A model generated the notes under the pieces. The model saw only the letters and a list, made by a program, of their open reading frames with translations. It had not been told where the DNA came from and made no database searches. Of a stretch of DNA of 64,000 bases, positions 9,366 through 18,002 are shown piece by piece. The translations under genes and the position numbers were made by a program. The stretch is taken from contig NZ_NIJF01000039.1 in NCBI RefSeq assembly GCF_003316765.1, positions 39,021 to 103,020 on the forward strand, given 5' to 3'. The number at the start of each line of letters is the position of its first letter. Positions within the stretch are counted from its first letter, which is position 1. The DNA is from Bacillus sp. P14.5 (lineage in GTDB: Bacteria; Bacillota; Bacilli; Bacillales; Bacillaceae_B).

Positions 9366-9401
9366 AAATAAGACCATCAAAATAAAATGATGGTCTTATT
9401 T
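9366..9401. terminator. Bidirectional terminator
   Basis: A perfect 14-bp stem (9366-9379 with 9388-9401) with an 8-nt loop sits between the convergent glycosyltransferase and DUF4385 genes. A/T runs on both sides suit termination in both directions. Confidence 0.85.
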
Positions 9402-9416
9402 CTATAGAGAATTCCT

Positions 9417-9863
9417 TCAGCCGTATTTCTTCTGGTGCTCTTTCTTTCGCTCCAGATAATCTTTATCTTCCCGCGCAAGCTTCCACTTTTCCATAAAAAT
9501 GGCTGCTGATTCTGCTTTCTCCGGATCGTTCTGCCTTTCGTGCACTTTGCCGTTTTCATCGTATTTCTTCCCGCCTTTGTAATTCGTGTAGCGGCGGGCA
9601 CGTGTATAGCCCATCTGCAGGAATTTCCTTGCCATGTCCATACCGACAAAATCTTCTTTCTCCTTATAATCGAGAAACATTTCATAAATCTTATCAGATG
9701 ACTCTTTTGCGATGTCCGGCGTCTTAAATCGCCAATACTGGAGGATTTCGCTTTTATAAGGCTCTACCATCAGTACCCCTTGCTCTCCCCTGCCGACTCT
9801 GTATAATTCCGGCTTCTCGCGAAAATCGATATTATCAAAATCCAGATCATAATTGAAAGCCAT
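9417..9863 (-). CDS. DUF4385 domain-containing protein
   Basis: This 148-residue soluble protein carries the highly conserved DUF4385 signature (YRVGRGEQGVLMVEPYK and FVGMDMARKFLQMG, then RARRYTNYKGG). The family is widespread in bacteria, has no known function and consists almost entirely of this one domain. The ATG at 9863 is preferred to a GTG three codons upstream because AAGGGTG sits at the right distance from it. The gene is monocistronic with a shared bidirectional terminator. Confidence 0.9.
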   Translation of the reverse strand: MAFNYDLDFDNIDFREKPELYRVGRGEQGVLMVEPYKSEILQYWRFKTPDIAKESSDKIYEMFLDYKEKEDFVGMDMARKFLQMGYTRARRYTNYKGGKKYDENGKVHERQNDPEKAESAAIFMEKWKLAREDKDYLERKKEHQKKYG

Positions 9864-10122
9864 AGTGGTCACCCTTTTTATTGGAGGTTTACCCTTGCCG
9901 CCATTTTTGTATGCGAAGAAATACTTTTTAGTCTACTCCCTCTCTCCTATGCAGCATTAAACTTTAGGGGACACGGATCTCCCTTACTTTGATAAATTTG
10001 AGATAAAAGCCGATATGTCCTTCACTTTTCAAGTATAATGAACATAATTCAGATATGCATATAATAATTCTTGAAGAGAATTCTATCCATATGACGAAAA
10101 AACAAAAAATAGAGGTTAAAAA

Positions 10123-11568
10123 ATGAGTAAAAAAAGTTTTGCGGATTACCATGTAAGTGAAGAGATACAAAGAGCCCTGGTTGTTTTAAAATATGAAACG
10201 CCAACAGAAGTCCAAAGTAAAGTCATTCCCCCAGCAATGGAAAACCAGGATCTCGTCGTAAAAGCTCAAACTGGAAGCGGAAAAACGGCTTCCTTTGGCA
10301 TCCCTGTTTCCGAAATGATTCATTGGGAGGAGAAAAAGCCACAGGCTTTAATCCTTACTCCAACGAGGGAACTCGCGGTACAAGTTCGGGAAGATATCAC
10401 GAATATCGGAAGGTTTAAACGCATTAAAGCAGTGGCTGTCTATGGAAAAGAACCTTTCTCAAAACAACGGGATGAATTGAAACAAAAAACTCATGTTGTT
10501 GTTGGTACGCCCGGCCGGGTCATGGACCATATTGAACGAGAAACATTGGAACTGGATCAAATCAAGTATCTTATCATTGACGAAGCTGATGAAATGCTTA
10601 ATAGAGGTTTCATTGATGAAGTGGAAGCAATCATCAATGAGCTGCCTTCAGATCGAGTCACCATGGTATTCTCGGCTACCCTGCCTAAAGATGTTGAAAA
10701 TCTTTGCCACAAATATATGAAGAATCCTCTTCAGATTGAGATTGAATCCACAGGGGTAACGGCTGATACCATTGAACATTCTTTGATTGAAGTGAAAGAA
10801 GAAGAAAAGATATCACTTCTTAAAGACATCACGGTTGTAGAAAATCCCGACAGCTGCCTGATTTTCTGCCGTACAAAAGAACATGTCGATACTGTGTACA
10901 GCGAATTGGATAGGGCTGGATACCCTTGTGAGAGGCTCCACGGAGGCCTGGAGCAAGAGGACAGGTTCTCGGTGATGGAAGGGTTCAAATTGGGGAACTT
11001 CCGCTATCTCGTGGCCACTGATGTCGCTGCCAGAGGGATTGATATTGACAATGTGACGCTGGTCATCAACTATGACGTTCCCATGGAAAAAGAGAGCTAT
11101 GTCCACCGCACCGGAAGAACCGGCCGTGCCGGAAATAAAGGAAAAGCGATTACCTTTTCAACACCTTATGAAGCAAAGTTCATCAAAGCCATTGAAAGAT
11201 ACATCGGTTTTGAGATACCTGCGACAGAAGCTCCAAGCTATCCGGAAGTGGCGGCCGGCAGAGCTTCGTTCGAAGAAAAACTCAGCGGCAGGCGCGTTGT
11301 AAGAAATAACAAAACCGCCCGTATCAATCAAGATATCATGAAACTCCATTTCAACGGCGGTAAAAAGAAAAAAATCCGCGCAGTTGACTTTGTCGGGACG
11401 CTTGCAAAAATCCCAGGAGTCTCAGCAGACGATATCGGCATCATCACCATCCATGACCAAATGTCTTATGTCGATATCCTGAATGGAAAAGGCTCATTGG
11501 TTTTACAAGCGATGGAGAATGAAACTATCAAAGGGAAGAAGTTAAAGGTTAGTAAGGCGATTAAGTAA
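10123..11568 (+). CDS. dbpA: ATP-dependent RNA helicase DbpA
   Basis: This 481-residue DEAD-box helicase acts in 50S ribosome assembly, targeting hairpin 92 of 23S rRNA in characterised DbpA/YxiN proteins. Helicase motifs are intact: AQTGSGKT (residues 48-55), PTRELA, DEAD (about 153-156), SAT, ARGID and [10 protein letters not shown]. The C-terminal ~75 residues (after [20 protein letters not shown]) form the RNA-recognition DbpA domain that separates it from CshA-type helicases. Length equals that of the B. subtilis protein. An AGAGGT ribosome-binding site precedes the ATG. It is monocistronic. Confidence 0.93.
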   Translation: MSKKSFADYHVSEEIQRALVVLKYETPTEVQSKVIPPAMENQDLVVKAQTGSGKTASFGIPVSEMIHWEEKKPQALILTPTRELAVQVREDITNIGRFKRIKAVAVYGKEPFSKQRDELKQKTHVVVGTPGRVMDHIERETLELDQIKYLIIDEADEMLNRGFIDEVEAIINELPSDRVTMVFSATLPKDVENLCHKYMKNPLQIEIESTGVTADTIEHSLIEVKEEEKISLLKDITVVENPDSCLIFCRTKEHVDTVYSELDRAGYPCERLHGGLEQEDRFSVMEGFKLGNFRYLVATDVAARGIDIDNVTLVINYDVPMEKESYVHRTGRTGRAGNKGKAITFSTPYEAKFIKAIERYIGFEIPATEAPSYPEVAAGRASFEEKLSGRRVVRNNKTARINQDIMKLHFNGGKKKKIRAVDFVGTLAKIPGVSADDIGIITIHDQMSYVDILNGKGSLVLQAMENETIKGKKLKVSKAIK

Positions 11569-11631
11569 AAGGGAAAGCGCCCCGTTAGCCTTGACAGATA
11601 ATGTTTAGTATCATACCAATATCTAGATAAA

Positions 11632-12138
11632 GAGGCTGGGACAAAAGTAGAAAACTAATTGATGCAAGTAGAAATCATAGAAAATAAAACCGCATGAGAT
11701 CAAGGTTATATACTTGATCTCATGCGGTTCATTTTTGTTATTAGGCTCTTACCTTAAAGATGTTATTTTTTTAGATTAGGTTATCCGCCAGTTCCTGATC
11801 GCAGGCGGATTGGAGCGGAAGGTGTGGGACCTCCTGCGGGACTAGCGGTCGTCTAGTTCCAGCGCCTAGCCCCTCGGGGTCAAACAACCCTCAGAGAATA
11901 AAAGGAAAGACCGCCTTTTATTCTCTGAGGAACATTTGCCTGTCGGGGCTGACCAAGGCGCTTCCACTTTTGATGACAGGTGAGACCAAGGTTACGTACC
12001 CACTGGAACGTAACCCCGCAGGCAAATCTAGCTCCAGCGGCCGCCCCGCGGAGTCGTGCACCTGGAGCGGAAATCCTTTCTTTATACTCAGACACATTCT
12101 TTTGAAAAGAGCTTTTTATAAGGTTTTGTCCCAGCCTC
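11632..12138. repeat. Nested repeat island bounded by 15-bp inverted repeats
   Basis: GAGGCTGGGACAAAA (11632-11646) and its exact complement (12124-12138) bound about 500 bp that contain no gene. Inside lie a 17-bp-stem hairpin (11688-11729), two separated arms of the GC-rich palindromic repeat (about 11803-11850 and 12038-12077), and between those arms a second palindrome with a perfect 17-bp stem (11889-11905 with 11914-11930). This looks like repeats inserted into repeats. No target duplication was found. Confidence 0.65.
11688..11729 (+). terminator. Strong hairpin, probable dbpA terminator
   Basis: A perfect 17-bp stem (11688-11704 with 11713-11729) with an 8-nt loop is followed by CATTTTTG. 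It is 120 bp past the dbpA stop codon and is the first clear terminator-like structure downstream. Confidence 0.6.
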
Positions 12139-12143
12139 CCTTA

Positions 12144-12614
12144 TCATTCTCTTTCTCTAGCCACCTGTGTATCCCGAATATTTTTCTGAATAGTGATTGC
12201 CGCAAATAGGCTAAGAACAAATGACATTGCATAAAATCCTTTTTCACTTAAGATGATGCTGCCAGCGTTATAAAGGCCGATTGCCATCAAAGAGATGGCT
12301 ACAATCACGGCAAACCAGCTTAGCCCGTAATAGATCCCCGAAACCGGGATATCTTCTTCCTTATCCCTTACTGCCTTTTGCAGGGATATAGATGCGTAAA
12401 GGCCGAATACCAATACAGCAAAGTAATACCCCTTTTCATTCAATTCCATTCCAGCATTGAACAGACCAATCAGATAAGCCGATACACCTACAACCAAAGC
12501 TGCCCAGCTTGCTCCTTTAAAAGCAGAAGTAGGTTCCCCTTCTTTTCTTTCCACCTTGATCTTAGGTTTCTTTTCATCCCTGTTCACCAACGGGTTTTCA
12601 TTAAATTCAGTCAT
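12144..12614 (-). CDS. YiaA/YiaB family membrane protein
   Basis: This 156-residue protein has a charged N-terminus (about 35 residues) and two copies of a two-helix membrane module (about residues 40-90 and 105-150). The repeated pattern GLFNAGMELNEKGYYFAVL and GLYNAGSIILSEKGFYAMS is typical of the YiaA/YiaB family. Function is unknown. The ATG at 12614 is chosen because GGGGAGCGGAG precedes it. The gene is flanked by the repeat island and rlmH and appears monocistronic. Confidence 0.87.
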   Translation of the reverse strand: MTEFNENPLVNRDEKKPKIKVERKEGEPTSAFKGASWAALVVGVSAYLIGLFNAGMELNEKGYYFAVLVFGLYASISLQKAVRDKEEDIPVSGIYYGLSWFAVIVAISLMAIGLYNAGSIILSEKGFYAMSFVLSLFAAITIQKNIRDTQVARERE

Positions 12615-12783
12615 TCTCCGCTCCCCTTTATTATCACTCACCATACAGTCGCTAACACACTCACTGTAAGTAATATTATAACAATTTATGACAGATTATG
12701 CCTGAAAATTATTAAGTGAAATTAAAGAAAATGACTGACTTATATCAATAAGAGGAAACCTATCGGCGGATAGAGCTATTTCT

Positions 12784-13263
12784 CTATTTATGATACGGTT
12801 CACCCCGATTAATCCGAAAAGCCCGATAAACCTGCTCAACCAGTATCAGCCTCATCAACTGATGGGGAAAGGTCATCTTCGAAAAAGACAGCATCTCATT
12901 GGAGCGCTTCAATACTTCATCACTCAAACCCAGAGAGCCCCCAATAACAAAGGCTATTTTGCTTTTTCCGTAAGTCGCAAGCTTATCCAGGTTATCAGCG
13001 AGGTCTTCTGAGGTTCTCATTTTCCCTTCGATGGCCAATGCAATGACATGGGCATCGGGCGGGATTTTTGCCAAGATCCGCTCTCCTTCTTTTCCTTTAA
13101 CTTGAATCATTTCCGTTTCACTTAATTCTTCGGGTGCTTTTTCGTCGGAAACTTCAATGACTTCGACCTTTGCGTATGCACTAAGACGTTTTAAATATTC
13201 ATCGATTCCTTGCTTAAGATATTTTTCTTTTAATTTTCCAACCGTCACAATAGAGATATTCAC
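12784..13263 (-). CDS. rlmH: 23S rRNA (pseudouridine1915-N3)-methyltransferase RlmH
   Basis: This 159-residue SPOUT-class methyltransferase methylates the pseudouridine at position 1915 in helix 69 of 23S rRNA on the assembled ribosome. The knotted SAM-binding part shows [10 protein letters not shown] and the C-terminal family signature [17 protein letters not shown] ending in GEPYHK. Length is exactly the family norm. It starts with GTG and has only a weak ribosome-binding site. A cluster of DnaA boxes lies directly upstream, as reported around the yydA orthologue in B. subtilis. Confidence 0.96.
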   Translation of the reverse strand: MNISIVTVGKLKEKYLKQGIDEYLKRLSAYAKVEVIEVSDEKAPEELSETEMIQVKGKEGERILAKIPPDAHVIALAIEGKMRTSEDLADNLDKLATYGKSKIAFVIGGSLGLSDEVLKRSNEMLSFSKMTFPHQLMRLILVEQVYRAFRINRGEPYHK

Positions 13264-13357
13264 AATTCACACTCGCTTTACAACCAATTTACAAACACGT
13301 TATCCACAGAAGTTATACACATATCCACAATTACTATCCACATATCGTATGCGAATA

Positions 13358-13516
13358 TCAGTTCGCCACAATATATTCTGCTGCTTCATCGCAATATTCA
13401 CAAGTTGTGGATAAGTTTTGCTCAGCTGTTAATTGTTCCAATTTTGGAGCAACTTCATATTCATCCACAATGATGTCCATCGCAAGCTCAACATGTTCCA
13501 TGCAGCAATAGATCAT
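13358..13516 (-). CDS. CxxH/CxxC small zinc-binding-like protein
   Basis: This 52-residue protein begins MIYCCMEHVE and ends with CEYCDEAAEYIVAN, giving the paired CxxH and CxxC motifs that define a small Bacillaceae family (TIGR04129 type). The four ligands suggest a single zinc site. Function is unknown. The ATG at 13516 has a GGAGG ribosome-binding site, so the longer frame to 13546 is rejected. It lies between htrA and rlmH inside the DnaA-box cluster, with a terminator separating it from htrA. Confidence 0.85.
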   Translation of the reverse strand: MIYCCMEHVELAMDIIVDEYEVAPKLEQLTAEQNLSTTCEYCDEAAEYIVAN

Positions 13517-13589
13517 ACTTTTCCCTCCGCTCTTAACCCAGATCATTTTCTTATTAATTTATCCACAAGTCATCATATCATTAAAAAAT

Positions 13590-13622
13590 AAAGCAGGAAA
13601 GTGCTGGGCACCTTCCTGCTTT
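13590..13622 (-). terminator. Terminator downstream of htrA
   Basis: A 10-bp stem (13590-13599 with 13613-13622) with an additional GTGC/GCAC inner pairing is followed on the minus strand by ATTTTTTAA. It ends the wal-htrA transcription unit. Confidence 0.85.
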
Positions 13623-13635
13623 TGAGTTATCCACA

Positions 13636-14856
13636 CTATAGACGAGATTCATCCGCCAACTTCATTTGAACGGTTTGCTGCTCGCCATTTCTGTATATTG
13701 TCACTTCCATTTGATCGCCGACTTCTTTTTCATTATAAAGGTGCTTGCGAAGCTGGATAATATCGCTGATCTTTTCACCATCAAGCTCCACGATGACATC
13801 AAGTTCCTGAAGCCCCGCTTGAGCCGCAGGAGAGTTTGGTACAACTTGGCGGACCATCACTCCGTCTTTAATATCCTCAGGAAGCTTCAGTGTTTCTTGC
13901 TGGTGATAGGCTGTGATTTCGTTGACATTTTCCAGCGAGACTCCCATTGCCGGACGTTTAACTTCACCAAATTCTTCAAGGTCCTCTATAATAGGCTGCG
14001 CTGCATTGATTGGAATCGCCAGTCCGATACCTTCAACTGCCTCCTGGGCAATCTTCATCGAATTGATTCCGATAAGCTGGCCGGCTATATTTACTAGGGC
14101 GCCTCCACTATTCCCAGGATTGATGGCTGCATCGGTCTGGATGACCTCTGCCTGCCAGTCTTCCATTCCATCCTGATTCACATCGACAGGAATGGTACGC
14201 TCAAGGCCTGAGATAATGCCTTGAGTAACCGAGCCTGAGAAAGCAAGTCCTAACGGGTTTCCTATTGCTAGAACCGGCTCTCCTGTCCTTAGCTCATCTG
14301 AGTTGCCGAATTCAGCTACCGCTTCAATTTCTGCTGCTTCCACTTCAAGAACAGCAAGGTCTGTCCAGACATCGCCGCCTCTCAATTGGGCAGGCAGCTT
14401 GGTACCATCTGAAAGTGTTACTTCAAGCTGGTCAGCTCCTTGGATGACATGAAAGTTAGTAGCTATGTAAGCTTTTCCGCCAGCTTTCTTATAGATGACA
14501 CCAGATCCAGTACCTGACTCCTGGCCGGTCTGCTCCCAAAAGCTTTGCGAACGAATATTGCTTATGCCTACAACCGCATCTTCCGCTTTTTGTACGGCTT
14601 CCGTTACATCAGTGGTAACATTTACCGAAAGATTTCTGCTTTCTCCATTTTGTCCGTTATGATAGTTTTCATCTGTCTCAGCCAAATTGCTGCCCGGATT
14701 ATAGGGAAGAACATCCCAATCAGCCAATTTAGGCAATGCCACAATGACGAGTACTGCCCCTAATATAATCCCTACAAGGCTTGCCAGGAAATAGCCGCCG
14801 CGGTTTCCTTTCTGTTTGGATCTTGTATTTTCATAATCCTGGTCGTAATAACCCAT
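13636..14856 (-). CDS. htrC: HtrA-like membrane-anchored serine protease
   Basis: This ~406-residue DegP/HtrA protease is anchored by one N-terminal membrane helix (about residues 20-42), with the protease outside the cell. The catalytic triad is visible as NFHVI (His136), TDLAVLEV (Asp166) and NPGNSGGAL (Ser250). A PDZ domain covers about 305-395. The ATG at 14856 is given. A GTG four codons upstream (14868), with GAGG 5 bp before it, is an equally possible start. As in other Bacillaceae it follows walJ at the end of the walRKHIJ cluster, although a terminator sits between them. It is expected to act in envelope protein quality control. Confidence 0.9.
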   Translation of the reverse strand: MGYYDQDYENTRSKQKGNRGGYFLASLVGIILGAVLVIVALPKLADWDVLPYNPGSNLAETDENYHNGQNGESRNLSVNVTTDVTEAVQKAEDAVVGISNIRSQSFWEQTGQESGTGSGVIYKKAGGKAYIATNFHVIQGADQLEVTLSDGTKLPAQLRGGDVWTDLAVLEVEAAEIEAVAEFGNSDELRTGEPVLAIGNPLGLAFSGSVTQGIISGLERTIPVDVNQDGMEDWQAEVIQTDAAINPGNSGGALVNIAGQLIGINSMKIAQEAVEGIGLAIPINAAQPIIEDLEEFGEVKRPAMGVSLENVNEITAYHQQETLKLPEDIKDGVMVRQVVPNSPAAQAGLQELDVIVELDGEKISDIIQLRKHLYNEKEVGDQMEVTIYRNGEQQTVQMKLADESRL

Positions 14857-15022
14857 CCACTGATACACCCTTTCCTCTACATCATTAATATTTTTCCTTC
14901 ATATTCAAAAATATAGTCAGGTAAAATGGAATTTTGCTTTCATTTTATAAAATATTTTGGGATTTATCCACTTGGAGCGCGTTTCTGTAGACTAATTTCT
15001 TTTTTGTTCAAAAATATACAAA

Positions 15023-15055
15023 AAAAGATGAAAGCCCAGCGGACTTTCATCTTTT
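15023..15055 (-). terminator. Terminator of the walRKHIJ operon
   Basis: A perfect 12-bp stem (15023-15034 with 15044-15055) with a T run on the minus strand lies about 30 bp beyond the walJ stop and before htrC. Confidence 0.88.
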
Positions 15056-15086
15056 AATTCCCTTTTATCCTAAGGGACTAAACACC

Positions 15087-15881
15087 TTAGATGGCTACAA
15101 GCTCCGTCGGGATTTTTGGATCGGTATCGAGAAGATTGAACTGCTCGCCGACTCTGATCCCTCTTGATTCAAGCGTTTGCGAAACACTCATGCGCGCCAG
15201 GTCTTTCATATTATTATCTTTACTCAAGTGAGCAAGATAGATGCTTTTCGTCTGGTCACCAAACACTTCACTCATTGCAATGGCTGCATCCTCATTGGAA
15301 ACATGGCCTACATCACTGAGGATACGGCGTTTGATGCTCCACGGATAACGGCACATTCTAAGCATGTCCACGTCATGGTTGCTTTCAAATACATACGTAT
15401 TGGCATTAGAGATGATGCCCTTCATGCGGTCGCTGACATATCCTGTGTCCGTCACCAGGACCAGCTTCCTGCCCTCATGGTGGAAAGTGTAGAACATTGG
15501 TTCCGCAGCGTCATGGGAAACTCCGAATGATTCGATATCCAATGAGCCGAATGTTTGGACCTTTTCCATACCGAACTCGAATTTCTGCTCCAGCGGTACA
15601 TTACCGATTAAAGGATCCATCGCCTTCCACGTTTTTTCATTTGCATAGATAGGAAGACCGTACTTTCTGGCCAGGATACCGATCCCTTTTATATGGTCAC
15701 TATGTTCATGCGTAACCAGAATCCCAGTTAGATCTTTAATATTCCGTCCAATCTTCTGAAATAAGGCTTCCATTTGTTTTCCGCTTAGACCAGCATCCAC
15801 GAGGAATGAGTTCTGGCCTGTTTCAACAAAAATGGCATTTCCAGTACTTCCGCTCGCAAGTACACTAAAATGCATAGACAT
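15087..15881 (-). CDS. walJ: WalJ metallo-beta-lactamase-fold hydrolase
   Basis: This 264-residue YycJ/WalJ protein has a metallo-beta-lactamase fold with the metal motif THEHSDH near residue 60. Orthologues have been connected with 5' exonuclease activity and with coordinating cell division and DNA replication, but the precise substrate is unsettled. The ATG at 15881 lies 8 bp from GGAG and gives the same start ([16 protein letters not shown]) and length as B. subtilis YycJ. It starts 5 bp after the walI stop, as the last gene of the operon. Confidence 0.94.
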   Translation of the reverse strand: MSMHFSVLASGSTGNAIFVETGQNSFLVDAGLSGKQMEALFQKIGRNIKDLTGILVTHEHSDHIKGIGILARKYGLPIYANEKTWKAMDPLIGNVPLEQKFEFGMEKVQTFGSLDIESFGVSHDAAEPMFYTFHHEGRKLVLVTDTGYVSDRMKGIISNANTYVFESNHDVDMLRMCRYPWSIKRRILSDVGHVSNEDAAIAMSEVFGDQTKSIYLAHLSKDNNMKDLARMSVSQTLESRGIRVGEQFNLLDTDPKIPTELVAI

Positions 15882-15886
15882 TTCTC

Positions 15887-16696
15887 TCACTCCAGTATTT
15901 CTTTTTCTGTATTGGTAAACTCGATGATATTGCCCTCAAAGGCATTGACGAAATGATGTTCCTCTTCCCCTTCTCTTGTAACGATAAAATGCCAGGCGGG
16001 ACTCAAAACCTGTCTCTCTGCCTCCGGTACCAAGGTATAGAAGCCGATTTCCGGTGTCCCGATTGAACTGTCAGGAAGTACCTTCTTCTTGGAATACAGT
16101 GTCTCCACCGCCTGGATCGGCGTGATGACCGATTTCTTTTCGGTGAACTCTTCAAAGTCCGTCATTAAGGTTTGGGTATAAGAGACAATTTTTCGATCCT
16201 CATCAAAATAAATCGCCAATTCGCCATTAATATTGTTGAAAATAGGCTTTTCTTTGTAATTCTGATAATACAGGATTCTCTGCTGTTCTTCATCAACGCC
16301 CCAGAACGAATAAGCATCCCCGTTAAGGATATTCTTGTTTATAAAATCAGTAAGCTCTTCCGGCTTGAACTTTTCACTTAATACATATTCACTTTCTTCA
16401 AACTTGGAAGAAATCATAGTCGAATCAATTATTTCGACTGATTGATCTTTCAATTCCTTGATATCTTCAGCTGTGAAAGCCTTAGTTATGGCATTTATAT
16501 ATGGTTGTTTCTCAGGATCTTTCGAAAGAGGCAGCTCATACTTTATATTATCAACCTGAAGCCGATCCTCGAGTTTTGTCTCACTGAGAAAATCGTACTG
16601 GCTTTCATTATACTTGTTTATGAAGAGTGTTAACAGGAAAATGTCCAAAATCAGAAACACAATGATGAAAATCGTTTTTGTTTTACTCCAATCCAA
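15887..16696 (-). CDS. walI: WalI, regulator of the WalK kinase
   Basis: This 269-residue single-pass membrane protein (helix about residues 7-27, then an extracytoplasmic domain) belongs to the YycI family. With WalH it binds WalK in the membrane and dampens its activity in B. subtilis. The start is a TTG at 16696, supported by GGGAGGG upstream and by the conserved N-terminus [17 protein letters not shown]. The longer frame to 16828 reads through walH. It overlaps walH by 14 bp, implying translational coupling. Confidence 0.93.
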   Translation of the reverse strand: MDWSKTKTIFIIVFLILDIFLLTLFINKYNESQYDFLSETKLEDRLQVDNIKYELPLSKDPEKQPYINAITKAFTAEDIKELKDQSVEIIDSTMISSKFEESEYVLSEKFKPEELTDFINKNILNGDAYSFWGVDEEQQRILYYQNYKEKPIFNNINGELAIYFDEDRKIVSYTQTLMTDFEEFTEKKSVITPIQAVETLYSKKKVLPDSSIGTPEIGFYTLVPEAERQVLSPAWHFIVTREGEEEHHFVNAFEGNIIEFTNTEKEILE

Positions 16697-18002
16697 TAGG
16701 AACCCTCCCCACATCTTCTGACTGGATCCTGATCCATGAGCCAGCGTACTTATAGTACCAGGCAGGCTCCAGAACGACGAGGTTAGAAACATCGTTGGCC
16801 AGTTTAAAACCCTGAACGATTTCTTCAATCTGCTCCGGTTTAATATTGTCTCCCATCAGATGATCCAGCACTTTTCTTCCTGAAGGGAGGGTGACACTGC
16901 TGGTTTCTGTGGAAACACCATCTAAACTCGTATATGGCCTGGAGTATTTATAAATATTCACCTTACCCAAGACAACCGAGTATTCAGCCATGCCGCTTTC
17001 ACTGAAGACAGGAAGATCATGCATGAACATCCGATACAGTACCTTCCTCTGAGGCTTACTCACTGCGAAATACCGGTAAGAGTAATCAATCGGCCAGCCG
17101 CCATGATCATTGATGAAATCACTTGTCTGGGTGATAAGGTTGGTAACACTGGCCTCGCCTTCCGCTTCTTCTTCTATATTCACAAAAGAAAAGGTCTTAT
17201 TATGGACATTTACCCTCATCAGACTGGAATCATCATTGAATTCCTCTCCATTATTGGTGAATTCATGACTCACTAAAGATGGCTTGCTGAATAAAGCGTC
17301 AACATATTGATTTAATGTATCTTGATCGTTAACATACTGATAGCTGTTCAGGTCCACTGAATTTTCAGGAAGGTAAATTCTGCGTGTATCAGTAGCATCA
17401 AATCCAAAGTATTCAGGATGTTTAAGAGATTTAGCTGCAAAATCACGTTCAAAAGACTGAACAGTCGCGTTGTTAATCCGGCTTTCATAAACCCTTTGCT
17501 TTGCATAAGAGACAAAGTAAACCGTCCCAAATTCTTCTGAATCATTTCTCGTTTTAACAACCATCCGGTCAAATGTATCCTGGGGCAGCTGGTTATCCTG
17601 GAATTTCAAAACATTCTTGAACACCTCAAAAGAAATGAGGTCTGAAAATATGATTTCCGCTCTGTCTCCTCCATGGACTAATTCCATGAATTCTGCATTC
17701 GACAGCGACCCGGATATATTGGTTAGTTCATAGACATTCCATGAGGCCATTTGTTCAATCATATTTTCCATTTCAAACTGCCTCTGGGTACCATAGGTTT
17801 TATCACTGCGATGATAAAGCAGTTTAAGAGGCAGAATAACTTCATTCAGCTCCTTTTGATCGCCGATTATTATATCTTCCGTAATATTGCTTTCATCAAT
17901 CGGTTCTAAGCTGGGCTGGTAAGTCCATAAGCTCCATGTCAAAAATATACTGGAAACCACAAGCAAGGTCAGTGTGATGGATTTTATTTGTTCATACTTC
18001 AT
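16683..18002 (-). CDS. walH: WalH, regulator of the WalK kinase
   Basis: This 439-residue YycH-family protein has one N-terminal membrane helix (about residues 9-28) and a large extracytoplasmic region. It partners WalI in restraining WalK. The ATG at 18002 is preferred over one two codons upstream because GAGG is 8 bp away. It overlaps the walK stop by 4 bp (ATGA) and walI by 14 bp, so walK-walH-walI are tightly coupled. Confidence 0.94.
   Translation of the reverse strand: MKYEQIKSITLTLLVVSSIFLTWSLWTYQPSLEPIDESNITEDIIIGDQKELNEVILPLKLLYHRSDKTYGTQRQFEMENMIEQMASWNVYELTNISGSLSNAEFMELVHGGDRAEIIFSDLISFEVFKNVLKFQDNQLPQDTFDRMVVKTRNDSEEFGTVYFVSYAKQRVYESRINNATVQSFERDFAAKSLKHPEYFGFDATDTRRIYLPENSVDLNSYQYVNDQDTLNQYVDALFSKPSLVSHEFTNNGEEFNDDSSLMRVNVHNKTFSFVNIEEEAEGEASVTNLITQTSDFINDHGGWPIDYSYRYFAVSKPQRKVLYRMFMHDLPVFSESGMAEYSVVLGKVNIYKYSRPYTSLDGVSTETSSVTLPSGRKVLDHLMGDNIKPEQIEEIVQGFKLANDVSNLVVLEPAWYYKYAGSWIRIQSEDVGRVPIGLE

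Larger units (their letters stand above)
13300..13635. other. DnaA-box cluster outside oriC
   Basis: Perfect TTATCCACA boxes occur at 13300, 13559 and 13627 and in reverse at 13406. One- or two-mismatch boxes occur at 13313, 13321, 13334, 13394 and 13461. The cluster spans the rlmH upstream region, the small CxxH/CxxC gene and the htrA stop codon. B. subtilis has DnaA-box clusters outside oriC, including one near yydA (rlmH), that titrate DnaA and restrain initiation, so conservation of location is informative. Binding itself is inferred. Confidence 0.75.
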
